A stretch of 64,000 nucleotides of DNA from Burkholderia cepacia GG4 (GTDB lineage Bacteria; Pseudomonadota; Gammaproteobacteria; Burkholderiales; Burkholderiaceae). This document shows positions 1-7,586 of the stretch, in pieces. The stretch is taken from positions 2,666,001-2,730,000 of the forward strand of contig NC_018513.1 of NCBI RefSeq assembly GCF_000292915.1, written 5' to 3'. Positions within the stretch are counted from its first letter, which is position 1. Each line of letters begins with the position of its first letter. The notes under the pieces were generated by a model. It was given only the letters and a program-made list of their open reading frames with translations, searched no databases and was not told the DNA's origin. The position numbers and the translations under genes were made by a program.

Positions 1-2
1 GC

Positions 3-677
3 CTGAGCCGCATCGGCGCACTGCTCTCCGATCCGGGGCGCGCGGCGATGCTGTGGGTGCTGATGGACGGCAGCGCACGGCCGGCCGGCGAGCTCACGAT
101 GATCGCGGGGCTGTCGCCGTCCGCGGCAAGCGCGCACCTCGCACGCCTGACCGAAGGCGGCCTGCTCGCGCTCGACGTGCGCGGCCGGCACCGCTATTAC
201 CGGCTCGCGTCGGCCGACATCGCGGCATCGCTCGAGGCGCTCGCGAACGTGGCCCGCGCGGCCGCCCCGCACCGCGCGGTGCCGCCGCCGTCGCGCGCGG
301 TGCCGGCCGAACTGCGCTACGCACGCACCTGCTACGACCACATGGCCGGCGAACTCGCGGTCCGCATCTTCGACGGGCTCACCACACGCGGCTGGCTGCA
401 CGCGGATGGCGACGCGATCGAGACTACCGAGCTCGGCACGCAGGCGCTCGCACGCTGGGGCATCGACGTCGCTCAGCAGCGCGCCCGCCGACGCCGCTTC
501 GCATGCGGCTGCCTCGACTGGAGCGAGCGCCGGGCGCATCTCGGCGGCGCGCTCGGCGCGGCCCTGCTCGACAGCTTCTGCGCGCACGACTGGATCGAGC
601 GCACCGCACGGCCTCGCGTGCTGCGCGTCACCGTGCCCGGACGGCAGGTTTTCGACGATTGGCTTACGTCCGCTTGA
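3..677 (+). CDS. ArsR-type winged-helix regulator (5' end outside window)
   Basis: The frame is open from the first bases of the window and runs into an internal ATG at 48, so the real start lies upstream and this entry is partial. The visible part begins LSRIGALLSDPGRAAM, typical of the first helix of ArsR-like repressors. It continues with a winged helix (AGLSPSAASAHLARLTEGGL as recognition helix, then RGRHRYYRLAS as the wing). After about residue 95 comes a second region with CGCLDWSERRAHLGGALG, often seen in the longer ArsR proteins. The CGC pair could be a metal or redox sensor, but no canonical ArsR metal box (ELCVCDL type) is visible. The target is unknown. Confidence 0.72.
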   Translation: MSRIGALLSDPGRAAMLWVLMDGSARPAGELTMIAGLSPSAASAHLARLTEGGLLALDVRGRHRYYRLASADIAASLEALANVARAAAPHRAVPPPSRAVPAELRYARTCYDHMAGELAVRIFDGLTTRGWLHADGDAIETTELGTQALARWGIDVAQQRARRRRFACGCLDWSERRAHLGGALGAALLDSFCAHDWIERTARPRVLRVTVPGRQVFDDWLTSA

Positions 678-839
678 CGCGCGCATTGCGACCAGGCAAC
701 AACGGCGCGCGATGGACAGGTTTTGTTACATCGCGTGCCATCCGACTTACAAAACACCGAGCACTGAAACAGGTCGAGCGGATATTGTGAAATGGACGGC
801 ACGAATCGACGCGCCGCGATAACGACCAAGACGCTCATC

Positions 840-3410
840 ATGGCCTCCCTGTTCACGCTCAAGCGAACCGCCCGCTGCACCCTGCTCACGTTCGCCGCAC
901 TGGCAACCCTGCCCCCCGCATTCGCCCAATCGACAGCGGCTCCGCCCTATGCGGCCGCCGCACGACAGCCGGGCGGCGATCCGCCGAGCCGCGTCGCCCG
1001 GCTCAACTACTTGTCGGGTGCCGTGACGACCGAGCCGGCCGGCTCCGATACGTGGTCGTACGCCGCCGTGAACCGGCCGCTGACGACCGGCGACCAGTTG
1101 TGGAACGATGCCGGCGCGCGCTCGGAGCTGCACATCGGCTCGACCGCGGTGCGGCTCGGCGATTCGACGAGCCTGTCGGTGCTGAACCTCGACGACACGA
1201 CGACGCAGCTGAAGGTCGGACTCGGCACCGTATCGACGCACGTGCGCGCTCTGCCACCCGGCGGGTCGTACGAGATCGACACACCGAATCTGGCGCTCGG
1301 CATCGCGGGCCCCGGCGACTATCGCGTCGATGTGGCGCCGAACGGCGAGAGCACGACGGTCACCGTGCGCAGCGGCAGCGCGACCGTCTACGGCAGCAAC
1401 GGGCAGTATCCGCTGTCGCCCGGACAGCAGGTCGTGTTCACCGGCACCGACCTGCAGGTCGCGCAGCAATCGGCCGCGCCGGACCCCGATGCGCTCGACC
1501 AGTGGGCCGGCAGCCGCGATGCGGCCGAGCAACGCTCGGTATCGGCCCGCTATGTGTCGCGCGACATTCCCGGCTACCAGGATCTCGACGCGAACGGCAC
1601 GTGGCGCGAAACCCCGAATTACGGCTCGGTATGGGTACCGAACGACACGCCGGCCGACTGGGCGCCGTACCACGACGGTCACTGGATCTGGCAGGCACCG
1701 TGGGGCTGGACGTGGGTCGACGATGCGCCGTGGGGCTTCGCGCCGTATCACTACGGCCGCTGGGCTTACGTGGACGACAGCTGGGCGTGGGTGCCCGGCC
1801 CGATGGTCGTCAGCCAGCCACCCGTCTATGCACCGGCGCTCGTCGCGTTCGTGGGCGGCGGCGGCGGTCCGGACTGGAGCGTCGCGCTGACGGTCGGCGG
1901 TGTCGCCGCGGCCGGCTGCGCATGGTTCGCGCTCGGCCCGGGCGAAGCGTGGCATCCCGGCTGGGGCGGCTGGAGCCCGCATTACTACGATCGCGTGAAC
2001 CGGAACATCGTGGTGAACAACGTCAGGGTGAACAACACCGTGAACGTGACGAACATCACCAACATCACCAACATCAACAAGACGTACGTGAACTTCCGCG
2101 CGCCGCACGCGATCACGGCCGTGCCGGCGTCCGCATTCGTGCACGGCCAGCCGGTCGCGCACTTCTCGCAGCACGTCGATCCGCAGCAATGGCGCAACGC
2201 ACACGTGATGCCGGGTACGCCGGGCATTGCGCCGGTGCGCCAGAGCTTTACCGGTGCACTGCGCACAGCCAGCTACCGCCCGCCGGCGGCGCTCGGACAG
2301 CACTCGTTCGTCGCAACGCGCAATCCGGCCGTGCCGGCTGCGTATCGCGACCAGGCGGCCGCGCATCTCGCACGGCAAGGCGGCCAGGTTCCGGGCGCGG
2401 GCGCGCCTGTCGTAAAGACGAATGTACCGGCCGACTACAGGGCTCGCCCGGTCCGCGTTCCGGGCAATCCGAACGGCGGTGCCTGGGCGATGCGCAACGT
2501 GCAGCTGGTCAATCCGCACGGCCCCGTCGTGCAACCGGCGCGCGCGCCGCGCGAAGGCGAGCCGGCCCCGGCGCAGACCGCACGGCCGGGTGCGCCGATG
2601 CCGGCCGTGCCGAATATCGCGCGGCCGATGAACGGCCAGGCACCCGACGCATCGCGCTTCGCCAACGGCGCCGCACCGCAGGTGCCGCCGCCGGGCACGC
2701 AGGCTCCGCATGCGGCATTGAGTCCCGGAAATGGCGTTCCGCACCCGCCGATGGCCGGCAACGAGCCGCCCGCGCACGACAACCCGCACGCTGCCGCGGC
2801 GCCAGCGCCAGCCTGGATGCAGCCGCACACGCCGATGGACCGTCAGCACCCGACGCCGCCGTCCGCGCTGCACGCTGCAGGACAGAACGCGCTGCCGCCC
2901 GTGCGCAGCGCGGCGCTGGCCCCGCATCAGGAGGGCGCGCCGGGTACGCCACCCGACGGGCGGCAGGAAACGCCGCGCGCGTTGCCGCAACCGCGACTCG
3001 ACACGACCGCGCAGATTCCGCAGCCGCGGCCGCGCCCGGATTTGCCGACACCGGCCCAGCAGGCACAACCGCGGCCGGACCGGACAGCCCCGGCGCCGCA
3101 ACCGCGCCCCGAATTCGCGCAACCGGCACCGCGCCGCGAAGTCGCGCCGCCGCGCGCGAACGAGTACCACCCGCCTGCGCCCGCCGTACATGAAATGCCG
3201 CGACCGCAGCCGCCGGCGCCGCGTATGGAGCCGCGGCCGTCGATGCCCGCGCCGCACATGGAACCGCGGCCACAACCGGCACCGCACGTGGAACAGCGGC
3301 CGCAACCGGCACCGCATATGGAGCCGCGCCCGCAACCGGCACCGCACGTGGAAGCGCCGCACCCGAGCAACCCGCCGCCCGGCGGCCACGACGAGCGGCG
3401 CCACCAGTAA
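840..3410 (+). CDS. Exported FecR-domain, Trp-rich (DUF6600-like), Asn-rich and Pro-rich repeat protein
   Basis: About 856 residues with a clear signal peptide (n-region KRTAR, hydrophobic core, cleavage near PPAFA). An in-frame ATG at 792 would add 16 residues that use rare codons and push the signal peptide inward, so 840 is preferred. Domains in order: a FecR-like beta domain (about 1000-1450, LNYLSGAVTTEP onward); a Trp/Tyr-rich segment (about 1655-1800) with repeated WxW and APY motifs, as in DUF6600 proteins; a short glycine-rich hydrophobic stretch; an Asn/Val/Thr repeat (about 1995-2096); then roughly 400 residues rich in Pro, Ala, Gln and His, ending in 10-residue tandem repeats (3225-3350). 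It has no FecI/FecA neighbours, so the FecR domain is probably structural. Function is unknown; a cell-envelope or extracellular role is inferred. Confidence 0.8.
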   Translation: MASLFTLKRTARCTLLTFAALATLPPAFAQSTAAPPYAAAARQPGGDPPSRVARLNYLSGAVTTEPAGSDTWSYAAVNRPLTTGDQLWNDAGARSELHIGSTAVRLGDSTSLSVLNLDDTTTQLKVGLGTVSTHVRALPPGGSYEIDTPNLALGIAGPGDYRVDVAPNGESTTVTVRSGSATVYGSNGQYPLSPGQQVVFTGTDLQVAQQSAAPDPDALDQWAGSRDAAEQRSVSARYVSRDIPGYQDLDANGTWRETPNYGSVWVPNDTPADWAPYHDGHWIWQAPWGWTWVDDAPWGFAPYHYGRWAYVDDSWAWVPGPMVVSQPPVYAPALVAFVGGGGGPDWSVALTVGGVAAAGCAWFALGPGEAWHPGWGGWSPHYYDRVNRNIVVNNVRVNNTVNVTNITNITNINKTYVNFRAPHAITAVPASAFVHGQPVAHFSQHVDPQQWRNAHVMPGTPGIAPVRQSFTGALRTASYRPPAALGQHSFVATRNPAVPAAYRDQAAAHLARQGGQVPGAGAPVVKTNVPADYRARPVRVPGNPNGGAWAMRNVQLVNPHGPVVQPARAPREGEPAPAQTARPGAPMPAVPNIARPMNGQAPDASRFANGAAPQVPPPGTQAPHAALSPGNGVPHPPMAGNEPPAHDNPHAAAAPAPAWMQPHTPMDRQHPTPPSALHAAGQNALPPVRSAALAPHQEGAPGTPPDGRQETPRALPQPRLDTTAQIPQPRPRPDLPTPAQQAQPRPDRTAPAPQPRPEFAQPAPRREVAPPRANEYHPPAPAVHEMPRPQPPAPRMEPRPSMPAPHMEPRPQPAPHVEQRPQPAPHMEPRPQPAPHVEAPHPSNPPPGGHDERRHQ
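3225..3350 (+). repeat. Tandem 30-33 bp coding repeats
   Basis: One 33-bp unit followed by three 30-bp units starting at 3225, 3258, 3288 and 3318, encoding MEPRPQPAPH-type decapeptides (M/V alternates at position 1). They lie at the extreme C-terminus of the FecR-domain protein and are a likely site of length variation between strains. Confidence 0.85.
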
Positions 3411-3430
3411 CCGTCGCCCGCCGCAACAGA

Positions 3431-3463
3431 AAGGCCCGACCGGCTTGTGCCGGTCGGGCCTTC
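3431..3463. terminator. Bidirectional intrinsic terminator
   Basis: Inverted repeat AAGGCCCGACCGG / CCGGTCGGGCCTT with a 6-nt loop, between the convergent FecR-domain gene and thyA. The T-tract is short on the plus side. Confidence 0.8.
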
Positions 3464-3512
3464 TTCATTACGCAGCGTGCGGTTCGCGTGCCGCGCAGCC
3501 GGAACCTGATGC

Positions 3513-4484
3513 TCAGACCGCCATCGGCGCGGTCAGCGGCTCATGGTGCCGGTAGCCGACGAGCGAAAAATCGGACGGCTCGATCTGCTCGAGCCATTCG
3601 GGCGCATAAACGCCCGTCTTCGCGTAGTCTGGCACGCGCTCGGCGATCTCGAGCCGCGGGCTTTCGTACGGCTCGCGCGTGAGCTGTTGCTGCAGCATGT
3701 CGAGCTGGTTCTCGTAGATGTGCGCGTCGCCGATGAAATACGTGAACCAGCGCGGCGTATAGCCTGTCAGCCGGCCGACGAGCGACAGCAGCGCAGCGCC
3801 TTCCGTCAGGTTGAACGGCGTGCCGAGCCCGACGTCGTTGCTGCGGATGTACAGGCACAACGAAATCTCGCGCTTCGTGACGTTCGGCAGGAACTGGTAC
3901 AGCAGATGGCACGCGGGCAGCGCGATCTGGTCGAGTACGGCCGGATTCCACGCGTGAAACAGGATGCGGCGGTCGGCAGGGTTCTCCATGATCGTGTCCA
4001 GACACTGGCGCAGCTGGTCGATCGCCTTGTACAGCAGGACCTTCGGTGCACCGTCCTCGTCGAAGCGCGTGACGATCCGGAAACCGCGGCGCGTCGCGTC
4101 GGCGATCTGCGCGTCGGCGCCCGCGTCGAGCACCTTGTAGCCGGGCCACTGGCGCCATTGCACGCCGTACACGTCGCCCAGGTCGTCGACGCCCTGGCGG
4201 TACGGGTTCGCGAGCCACTGCGCGTTGTCGTTCGCGTTCGCGTCCCACACCTTGCAGCCGAGCGCGCGGAAATCGGCCGCGCTGCGCGACGCGCGCAGGA
4301 AACCGACCAGTTCGCCGATCGCGGACTTGAACGCGAGCTTCTTGGTCGTCACGGCCGGGAAACCTTGCTGCAGGTCGAACCGCAGCATCGCGCCGGGCAT
4401 GCTGATGGTGCGAATGCCCGTGCGGTTCTCCTGCCAGGTGCCGGTGTCGAGGATGGTGCGAACGAGGTCGAGGTACTGTTTCAT
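3513..4484 (-). CDS. thyA: Thymidylate synthase
   Basis: Converts dUMP and 5,10-methylene-tetrahydrofolate to dTMP and dihydrofolate in the cytoplasm; folA, which recycles the dihydrofolate, lies 2.5 kb away. The product is 323 residues, starting [12 protein letters not shown] at an ATG with an AAGGAA Shine-Dalgarno. The catalytic cysteine is C192 in [10 protein letters not shown], and the folate/dUMP motifs [12 protein letters not shown] and the C-terminal region are intact. It is about 60 residues longer than the E. coli enzyme; most of the excess is an insert after the VQWRQWPGY motif (about residues 115-160). The upstream sigma-54 activator is on the same strand, ending 41 bp before the start. 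Confidence 0.97.
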   Translation of the reverse strand: MKQYLDLVRTILDTGTWQENRTGIRTISMPGAMLRFDLQQGFPAVTTKKLAFKSAIGELVGFLRASRSAADFRALGCKVWDANANDNAQWLANPYRQGVDDLGDVYGVQWRQWPGYKVLDAGADAQIADATRRGFRIVTRFDEDGAPKVLLYKAIDQLRQCLDTIMENPADRRILFHAWNPAVLDQIALPACHLLYQFLPNVTKREISLCLYIRSNDVGLGTPFNLTEGAALLSLVGRLTGYTPRWFTYFIGDAHIYENQLDMLQQQLTREPYESPRLEIAERVPDYAKTGVYAPEWLEQIEPSDFSLVGYRHHEPLTAPMAV

Positions 4485-4525
4485 GCGGGTTCCTTCGGCC
4501 GCGAGGGCGGCCGTACCCGCCAATT

Positions 4526-5923
4526 TTAGCAAGCGTGGTGCGGAACCTCCGGCAACGACGCCGAAAACCCTGCCAGCGTGTCGCCGCGGTCACGCATGCC
4601 GTGCGCGCACATCAGCCGGTAGAGCGTGACGCGCGACACGCCGAGCTCGCGCGCGGCATCGGCAAAACGGCCGCGATGACGCAGCAGCGCCTGCTCGATC
4701 GCCTGCCGTTCGGCCGCTTCCCGCGCCTCCGTGAGCGACACGGGCGCCAGTATCGCGAATTCGTTCAGTTCGAGATCGGCCGCGGTGATCATCCGGCCCT
4801 CCGACATCACAATCGCCCGGCGCACGCGATTGATCAACTCGCGTACGTTGCCCGGCCACGAATAGCCGTACAGCGCGGCGATCGCGTCCGGTGAGAAGCC
4901 GCGCAGGCGGCGATGCGCATCGCCCTTGAAACGCTCGAGCATGTGGCGCGCCAGCACCTCGATGTCCTTGCCGCGCGCGCGCAGCGGCGGCTCCTCGATC
5001 TTCAGCACGCACAGGCGATGGAACAGATCCTCGCGGAAGCGCCCTTCGCGCAGCGCCGCCTCCATGTCGACATGGGTCGCGCAGATCACGCGCACGTCGA
5101 CCGGCACCGACACATGCGCGCCTAGCCGCTCGATCTTGCCTTCCTGCAGGAAGCGCAGCAGGCTCGCCTGGCTCTCGAGCGGCAGGTCGCCGATCTCGTC
5201 GAGAAACAGCGTGCCGCCGCTCGCCGCTTCGACGCGGCCGATCTTGCGCTGGTTCGCACCGGTGAACGCGCCGCGCTCATAGCCAAACAGTTCGGCCTGC
5301 AGCAGCGTCGACGGAATTGCGCCGCAATTGATCGCGATGAACGACGCGTGCGCACGCGACGAGCGCTCGTGAATCGCGACGGCCGTCAGTTCCTTGCCGG
5401 TGCCCGATTCGCCGGAGATGAATACCGGCGCATCGGTCATCGCGACCCGCCGGATCGTCCTGAAGAGGCCGAGCATCGCGTCGCAGGTGCCGACCATCTC
5501 GCCTTCGGCGCGCCCGGCGCCGACAGGTGCCGCCACGGAGTCGGTCAGCGCGACCATGCCGTGCGCATGGCCGATGGTCTCGACGATGCGCGACGTCTCG
5601 TACGGCATCGTCATGTAGTCAAAACAGTAGTCGCGAATCAGATGGCGCAGCGTGGCATCCTGCAACTGGCCACGCCGGGTCGCCGCGATCCAGCCGATGT
5701 GCTGGATGCTCAGACACGCCTCGAGTTCACGCAAGTCCGCGGGCCTGAAGCCCGGCGAGAAATCGAGCAGGCCGGCGGTTGCAAGGCCGTGCTGCACGAC
5801 ACGCCGCACGTCGCGTACGCTTTCCGCGAGCTCGACATGCCACCCGCATTCATCGAAATGCCCGCGCAACGCGTCGTTCGGCTCGCGCGAAAAATAGATC
5901 ACATGCCGCTGCTCGGCTCCCAT
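4526..5923 (-). CDS. Sigma-54-dependent transcriptional activator with VpsR-type N-terminus
   Basis: 465 residues. The N-terminal 130 residues look like a receiver-derived VpsR-family domain rather than a canonical phospho-acceptor receiver. The central AAA+ domain is complete: Walker A GESGTGKE at 171-178, the sigma-54 contact loop GAFTGA at 218-223 and Walker B TLFLDE at 238-243. A Fis-type helix-turn-helix follows at about 405-442. It should therefore bind upstream sites and drive open-complex formation by RpoN holoenzyme. VpsR-type activators control exopolysaccharide and biofilm genes and some respond to cyclic di-GMP; BerB of B. cenocepacia is of this class, but I cannot confirm identity. 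It is divergent from a small exported protein gene preceded by a sigma-54-like promoter. The ATG at 5923 follows a GGGGTGGGT purine run. Confidence 0.93.
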   Translation of the reverse strand: MGAEQRHVIYFSREPNDALRGHFDECGWHVELAESVRDVRRVVQHGLATAGLLDFSPGFRPADLRELEACLSIQHIGWIAATRRGQLQDATLRHLIRDYCFDYMTMPYETSRIVETIGHAHGMVALTDSVAAPVGAGRAEGEMVGTCDAMLGLFRTIRRVAMTDAPVFISGESGTGKELTAVAIHERSSRAHASFIAINCGAIPSTLLQAELFGYERGAFTGANQRKIGRVEAASGGTLFLDEIGDLPLESQASLLRFLQEGKIERLGAHVSVPVDVRVICATHVDMEAALREGRFREDLFHRLCVLKIEEPPLRARGKDIEVLARHMLERFKGDAHRRLRGFSPDAIAALYGYSWPGNVRELINRVRRAIVMSEGRMITAADLELNEFAILAPVSLTEAREAAERQAIEQALLRHRGRFADAARELGVSRVTLYRLMCAHGMRDRGDTLAGFSASLPEVPHHAC

Positions 5924-5984
5924 ATACCCACCCCGTTCATCAACCGTCTAACGATTGCCGCGCACGCCAGATGACGCGCGAAAA

Positions 5985-6004
5985 GGATCGAATCGGATCG
6001 AATC
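5985..6004. repeat. Tandem 10-bp direct repeat
   Basis: Two perfect adjacent copies of GGATCGAATC, followed by a partial third (GGGTC). A related inverted element (TTCGATTCG) sits about 20 bp further on. Located about 60-80 bp upstream of the sigma-54 activator start, so a possible regulator binding site. Confidence 0.5.
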
Positions 6005-6180
6005 GGGTCAGCCGAAGCCGTTCGATTCGCCATGCCGATGGGCGGCAACGACAAGCCATCGCATGATGGCGCTTATCTCGCGTCCAGTAATTTTTTTTTG
6101 GTCAAGACAGCTTAGTTATAGGCGCCGAATACGACAAACCGATTGCAGCGCGAATGGGCGAGCGGCCGAATCGCTCAGCG

Positions 6181-6240
6181 GTCGATGCATATCAATCATC
6201 TGCACATAGCGCACGCGCGGCGACACGCACATGCATCGAC
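6181..6240. promoter_or_regulatory. Candidate upstream activator sites (spaced inverted repeat)
   Basis: GTCGATGCAT at 6181-6190 is repeated as its exact reverse complement ATGCATCGAC at 6231-6240; each arm contains the palindrome ATGCAT. They lie about 150-215 bp upstream of the sigma-54-like promoter, a usual distance for enhancer sites of NtrC-class activators. Assignment to the adjacent activator is inference. Confidence 0.35.
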
Positions 6241-6393
6241 ACACGCACCGATTCTGATCCTTGGAGCGTATTGATTGAATCCGCAGTACTCCCAAGCCCT
6301 ATCGTTACATATCTGAAACATTTCCCGGCCTTTTCGACCGCGATTCACAACGCGTGCGTGCGCATCGTAGACCTGACAACGCTCTTCGCCAGA

Positions 6394-6409
6394 TGGCATG
6401 CATTTCGCT
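6394..6409 (+). promoter_or_regulatory. Candidate sigma-54 (-24/-12) promoter
   Basis: TGGCATGCATTTCGCT fits the consensus TGGCACG-N4-TTGCW with the invariant GG and GC pairs at the right spacing and two mismatches. A transcript would start near 6420, about 19 nt before the ATG at 6439, which has a GGAGAAGG ribosome site. Confidence 0.5.
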
Positions 6410-6438
6410 GAATGCGTAACTGAGCGGAGAAGGCGACC

Positions 6439-6765
6439 ATGCGAACACTTTTTTCACTGTCATTCGGGCAGATGGCGATTGCGTTCGCGCTTGCGTGCCC
6501 GTTCATGCCGGCACGTGCGGACGACAGCGCGAGACCCGAACGCTCGATCCTGCTTGCCGATAATGCGCCGAGCCTGCAACAGGACAACCGGTTCGTCATC
6601 GTGCCCGTCGCGGTGCCGAAACCGCGTTCGTCCGACAAGACATTGGTGACGCTGTGGGACGAGATCACCCCGCCTGCTCCAGTGCCGATGCCGATCCCTG
6701 CACCGCATCCCGGCGACGCGCAGCACGCCATGGAAGGAAACGCAGGGAACCACGCGCATCAATGA
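6439..6765 (+). CDS. Small exported Pro-rich protein, unknown function
   Basis: 108 residues with a signal peptide (MRTLFSLSFGQMAIAFALAC, cleavage near MPARA). The mature part of about 82 residues carries a short hydrophobic strand (RFVIVPVAVP), then a Pro/Met/His-rich tail (PPAPVPMPIPAP) ending in HAHQ. No family is recognised. It has a good ribosome site, a sigma-54-like promoter just upstream and a terminator downstream, so it looks like a monocistronic unit. The divergent neighbour is a sigma-54 activator, suggesting it is that activator's target. Periplasmic or secreted location is inferred. Confidence 0.72.
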   Translation: MRTLFSLSFGQMAIAFALACPFMPARADDSARPERSILLADNAPSLQQDNRFVIVPVAVPKPRSSDKTLVTLWDEITPPAPVPMPIPAPHPGDAQHAMEGNAGNHAHQ

Positions 6766-6880
6766 TGCGCACGCGGTGGGACACGCAGCCACCTTGATAA
6801 GGATTGCAGATTGATTTGATGCAAAGTGAACCACCCAGGTCACGCCCCGCCCCGTCGATGTCGCGACGCAAACCGTTTTC

Positions 6881-6909
6881 GTGCCCGTCCCCCGGCGGGC
6901 ACTCTTTTT
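6881..6909 (+). terminator. Intrinsic terminator downstream of the small exported protein
   Basis: GTGCCCG / CGGGCAC hairpin followed by TCTTTTTA, in the gap before folA. Confidence 0.6.
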
Positions 6910-7007
6910 ATTCAGCGCGTCGCAACGTGCAGGCCGCACCGACTCAGGCACGCGCCGCCATTCCGGTAGAATCGGCACCATTCCGGCTTTCCCCTTCTCC
7001 GACCTTC

Positions 7008-7508
7008 ATGACGACGTTGACCCTGATCGTCGCGCGTGCCCGCAACGGCATCATCGGCCGCGACAACCAGTTGCCCTGGAAACTTCCCGAGGACCTCGCG
7101 TTCTTCAAGCGCACGACGATGGGCGCGCCGATCGTGATGGGCCGCAAGACCCACGAGTCGATCGGCCGGCCGCTGCCGGGCCGCCGCAACATCGTCGTCA
7201 CCCGCGACGCAGCGCGCCGCTTCGACGGCTGCGACACCGTCACGTCGCTCGCCGACGCGCTCGCGCTCGCCGCGCGCGACGGGGTGGCCGAGGCATTCCT
7301 GATCGGCGGCGCGCAGCTCTATGCGGAAGGCCTCGTGCTCGCCGACAAGCTGGTCGTCACCGAGATCGACGCTGACTTCGACGGCGATGCGTCATTCCCG
7401 GCCCCCGATCCCGCGCACTGGCACGAAGTGTCGCGCGACCCGCACCAGGCCGCCGCGCCGAACACGTTCGGCTATGCGTTCGTCGTCTACGAGCGCAAGC
7501 GCGGCTGA
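7008..7508 (+). CDS. folA: Dihydrofolate reductase
   Basis: Reduces dihydrofolate to tetrahydrofolate with NADPH, closing the thymidylate cycle with thyA. The product is 166 residues, close to the usual 160-170. The N-terminal strand [13 protein letters not shown], the substrate-binding [14 protein letters not shown] (acid at about D29), the NADPH motif [16 protein letters not shown] and the later [10 protein letters not shown] are all present. An upstream in-frame extension from 6804 lacks family similarity, so the ATG at 7008 is used. A -10-like TAGAAT lies at 6967-6972, 36 bp upstream. Confidence 0.97.
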   Translation: MTTLTLIVARARNGIIGRDNQLPWKLPEDLAFFKRTTMGAPIVMGRKTHESIGRPLPGRRNIVVTRDAARRFDGCDTVTSLADALALAARDGVAEAFLIGGAQLYAEGLVLADKLVVTEIDADFDGDASFPAPDPAHWHEVSRDPHQAAAPNTFGYAFVVYERKRG

Positions 7509-7523
7509 CACGCGGCGCGCGAA

Positions 7524-7559
7524 AAAAAGCCCGACCGGCGCGAGCCGGTCGGGCTTTTT
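7524..7559. terminator. Bidirectional intrinsic terminator
   Basis: Stem AAGCCCGACCGGC / GCCGGTCGGGCTT flanked by A and T runs, serving the convergent folA and pmbA genes. Its core matches the terminator at 3431. Confidence 0.9.
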
Positions 7560-7586
7560 GTTTGCTGGCGGCAGGCGCCGCGCCGC

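Larger units (their letters stand above)
5924..6438. other. 515-bp divergent regulatory region, locally AT-rich
   Basis: No convincing gene. It is noticeably more AT-rich than its surroundings, with a T9 run near 6090. It holds a 10-bp tandem direct repeat (5985-6004), a widely spaced perfect inverted repeat (6181-6190 and 6231-6240) and a sigma-54-like promoter (6394-6409). It probably carries the control sites for the activator gene on its left and the small exported protein on its right. Confidence 0.6.

Noticed and set aside
747-3404. Open frame of 885 codons antisense to the FecR-domain gene
   Set aside because: Arg-rich composition with no family similarity; a shadow of third-position GC bias in the repeat-rich sense gene.
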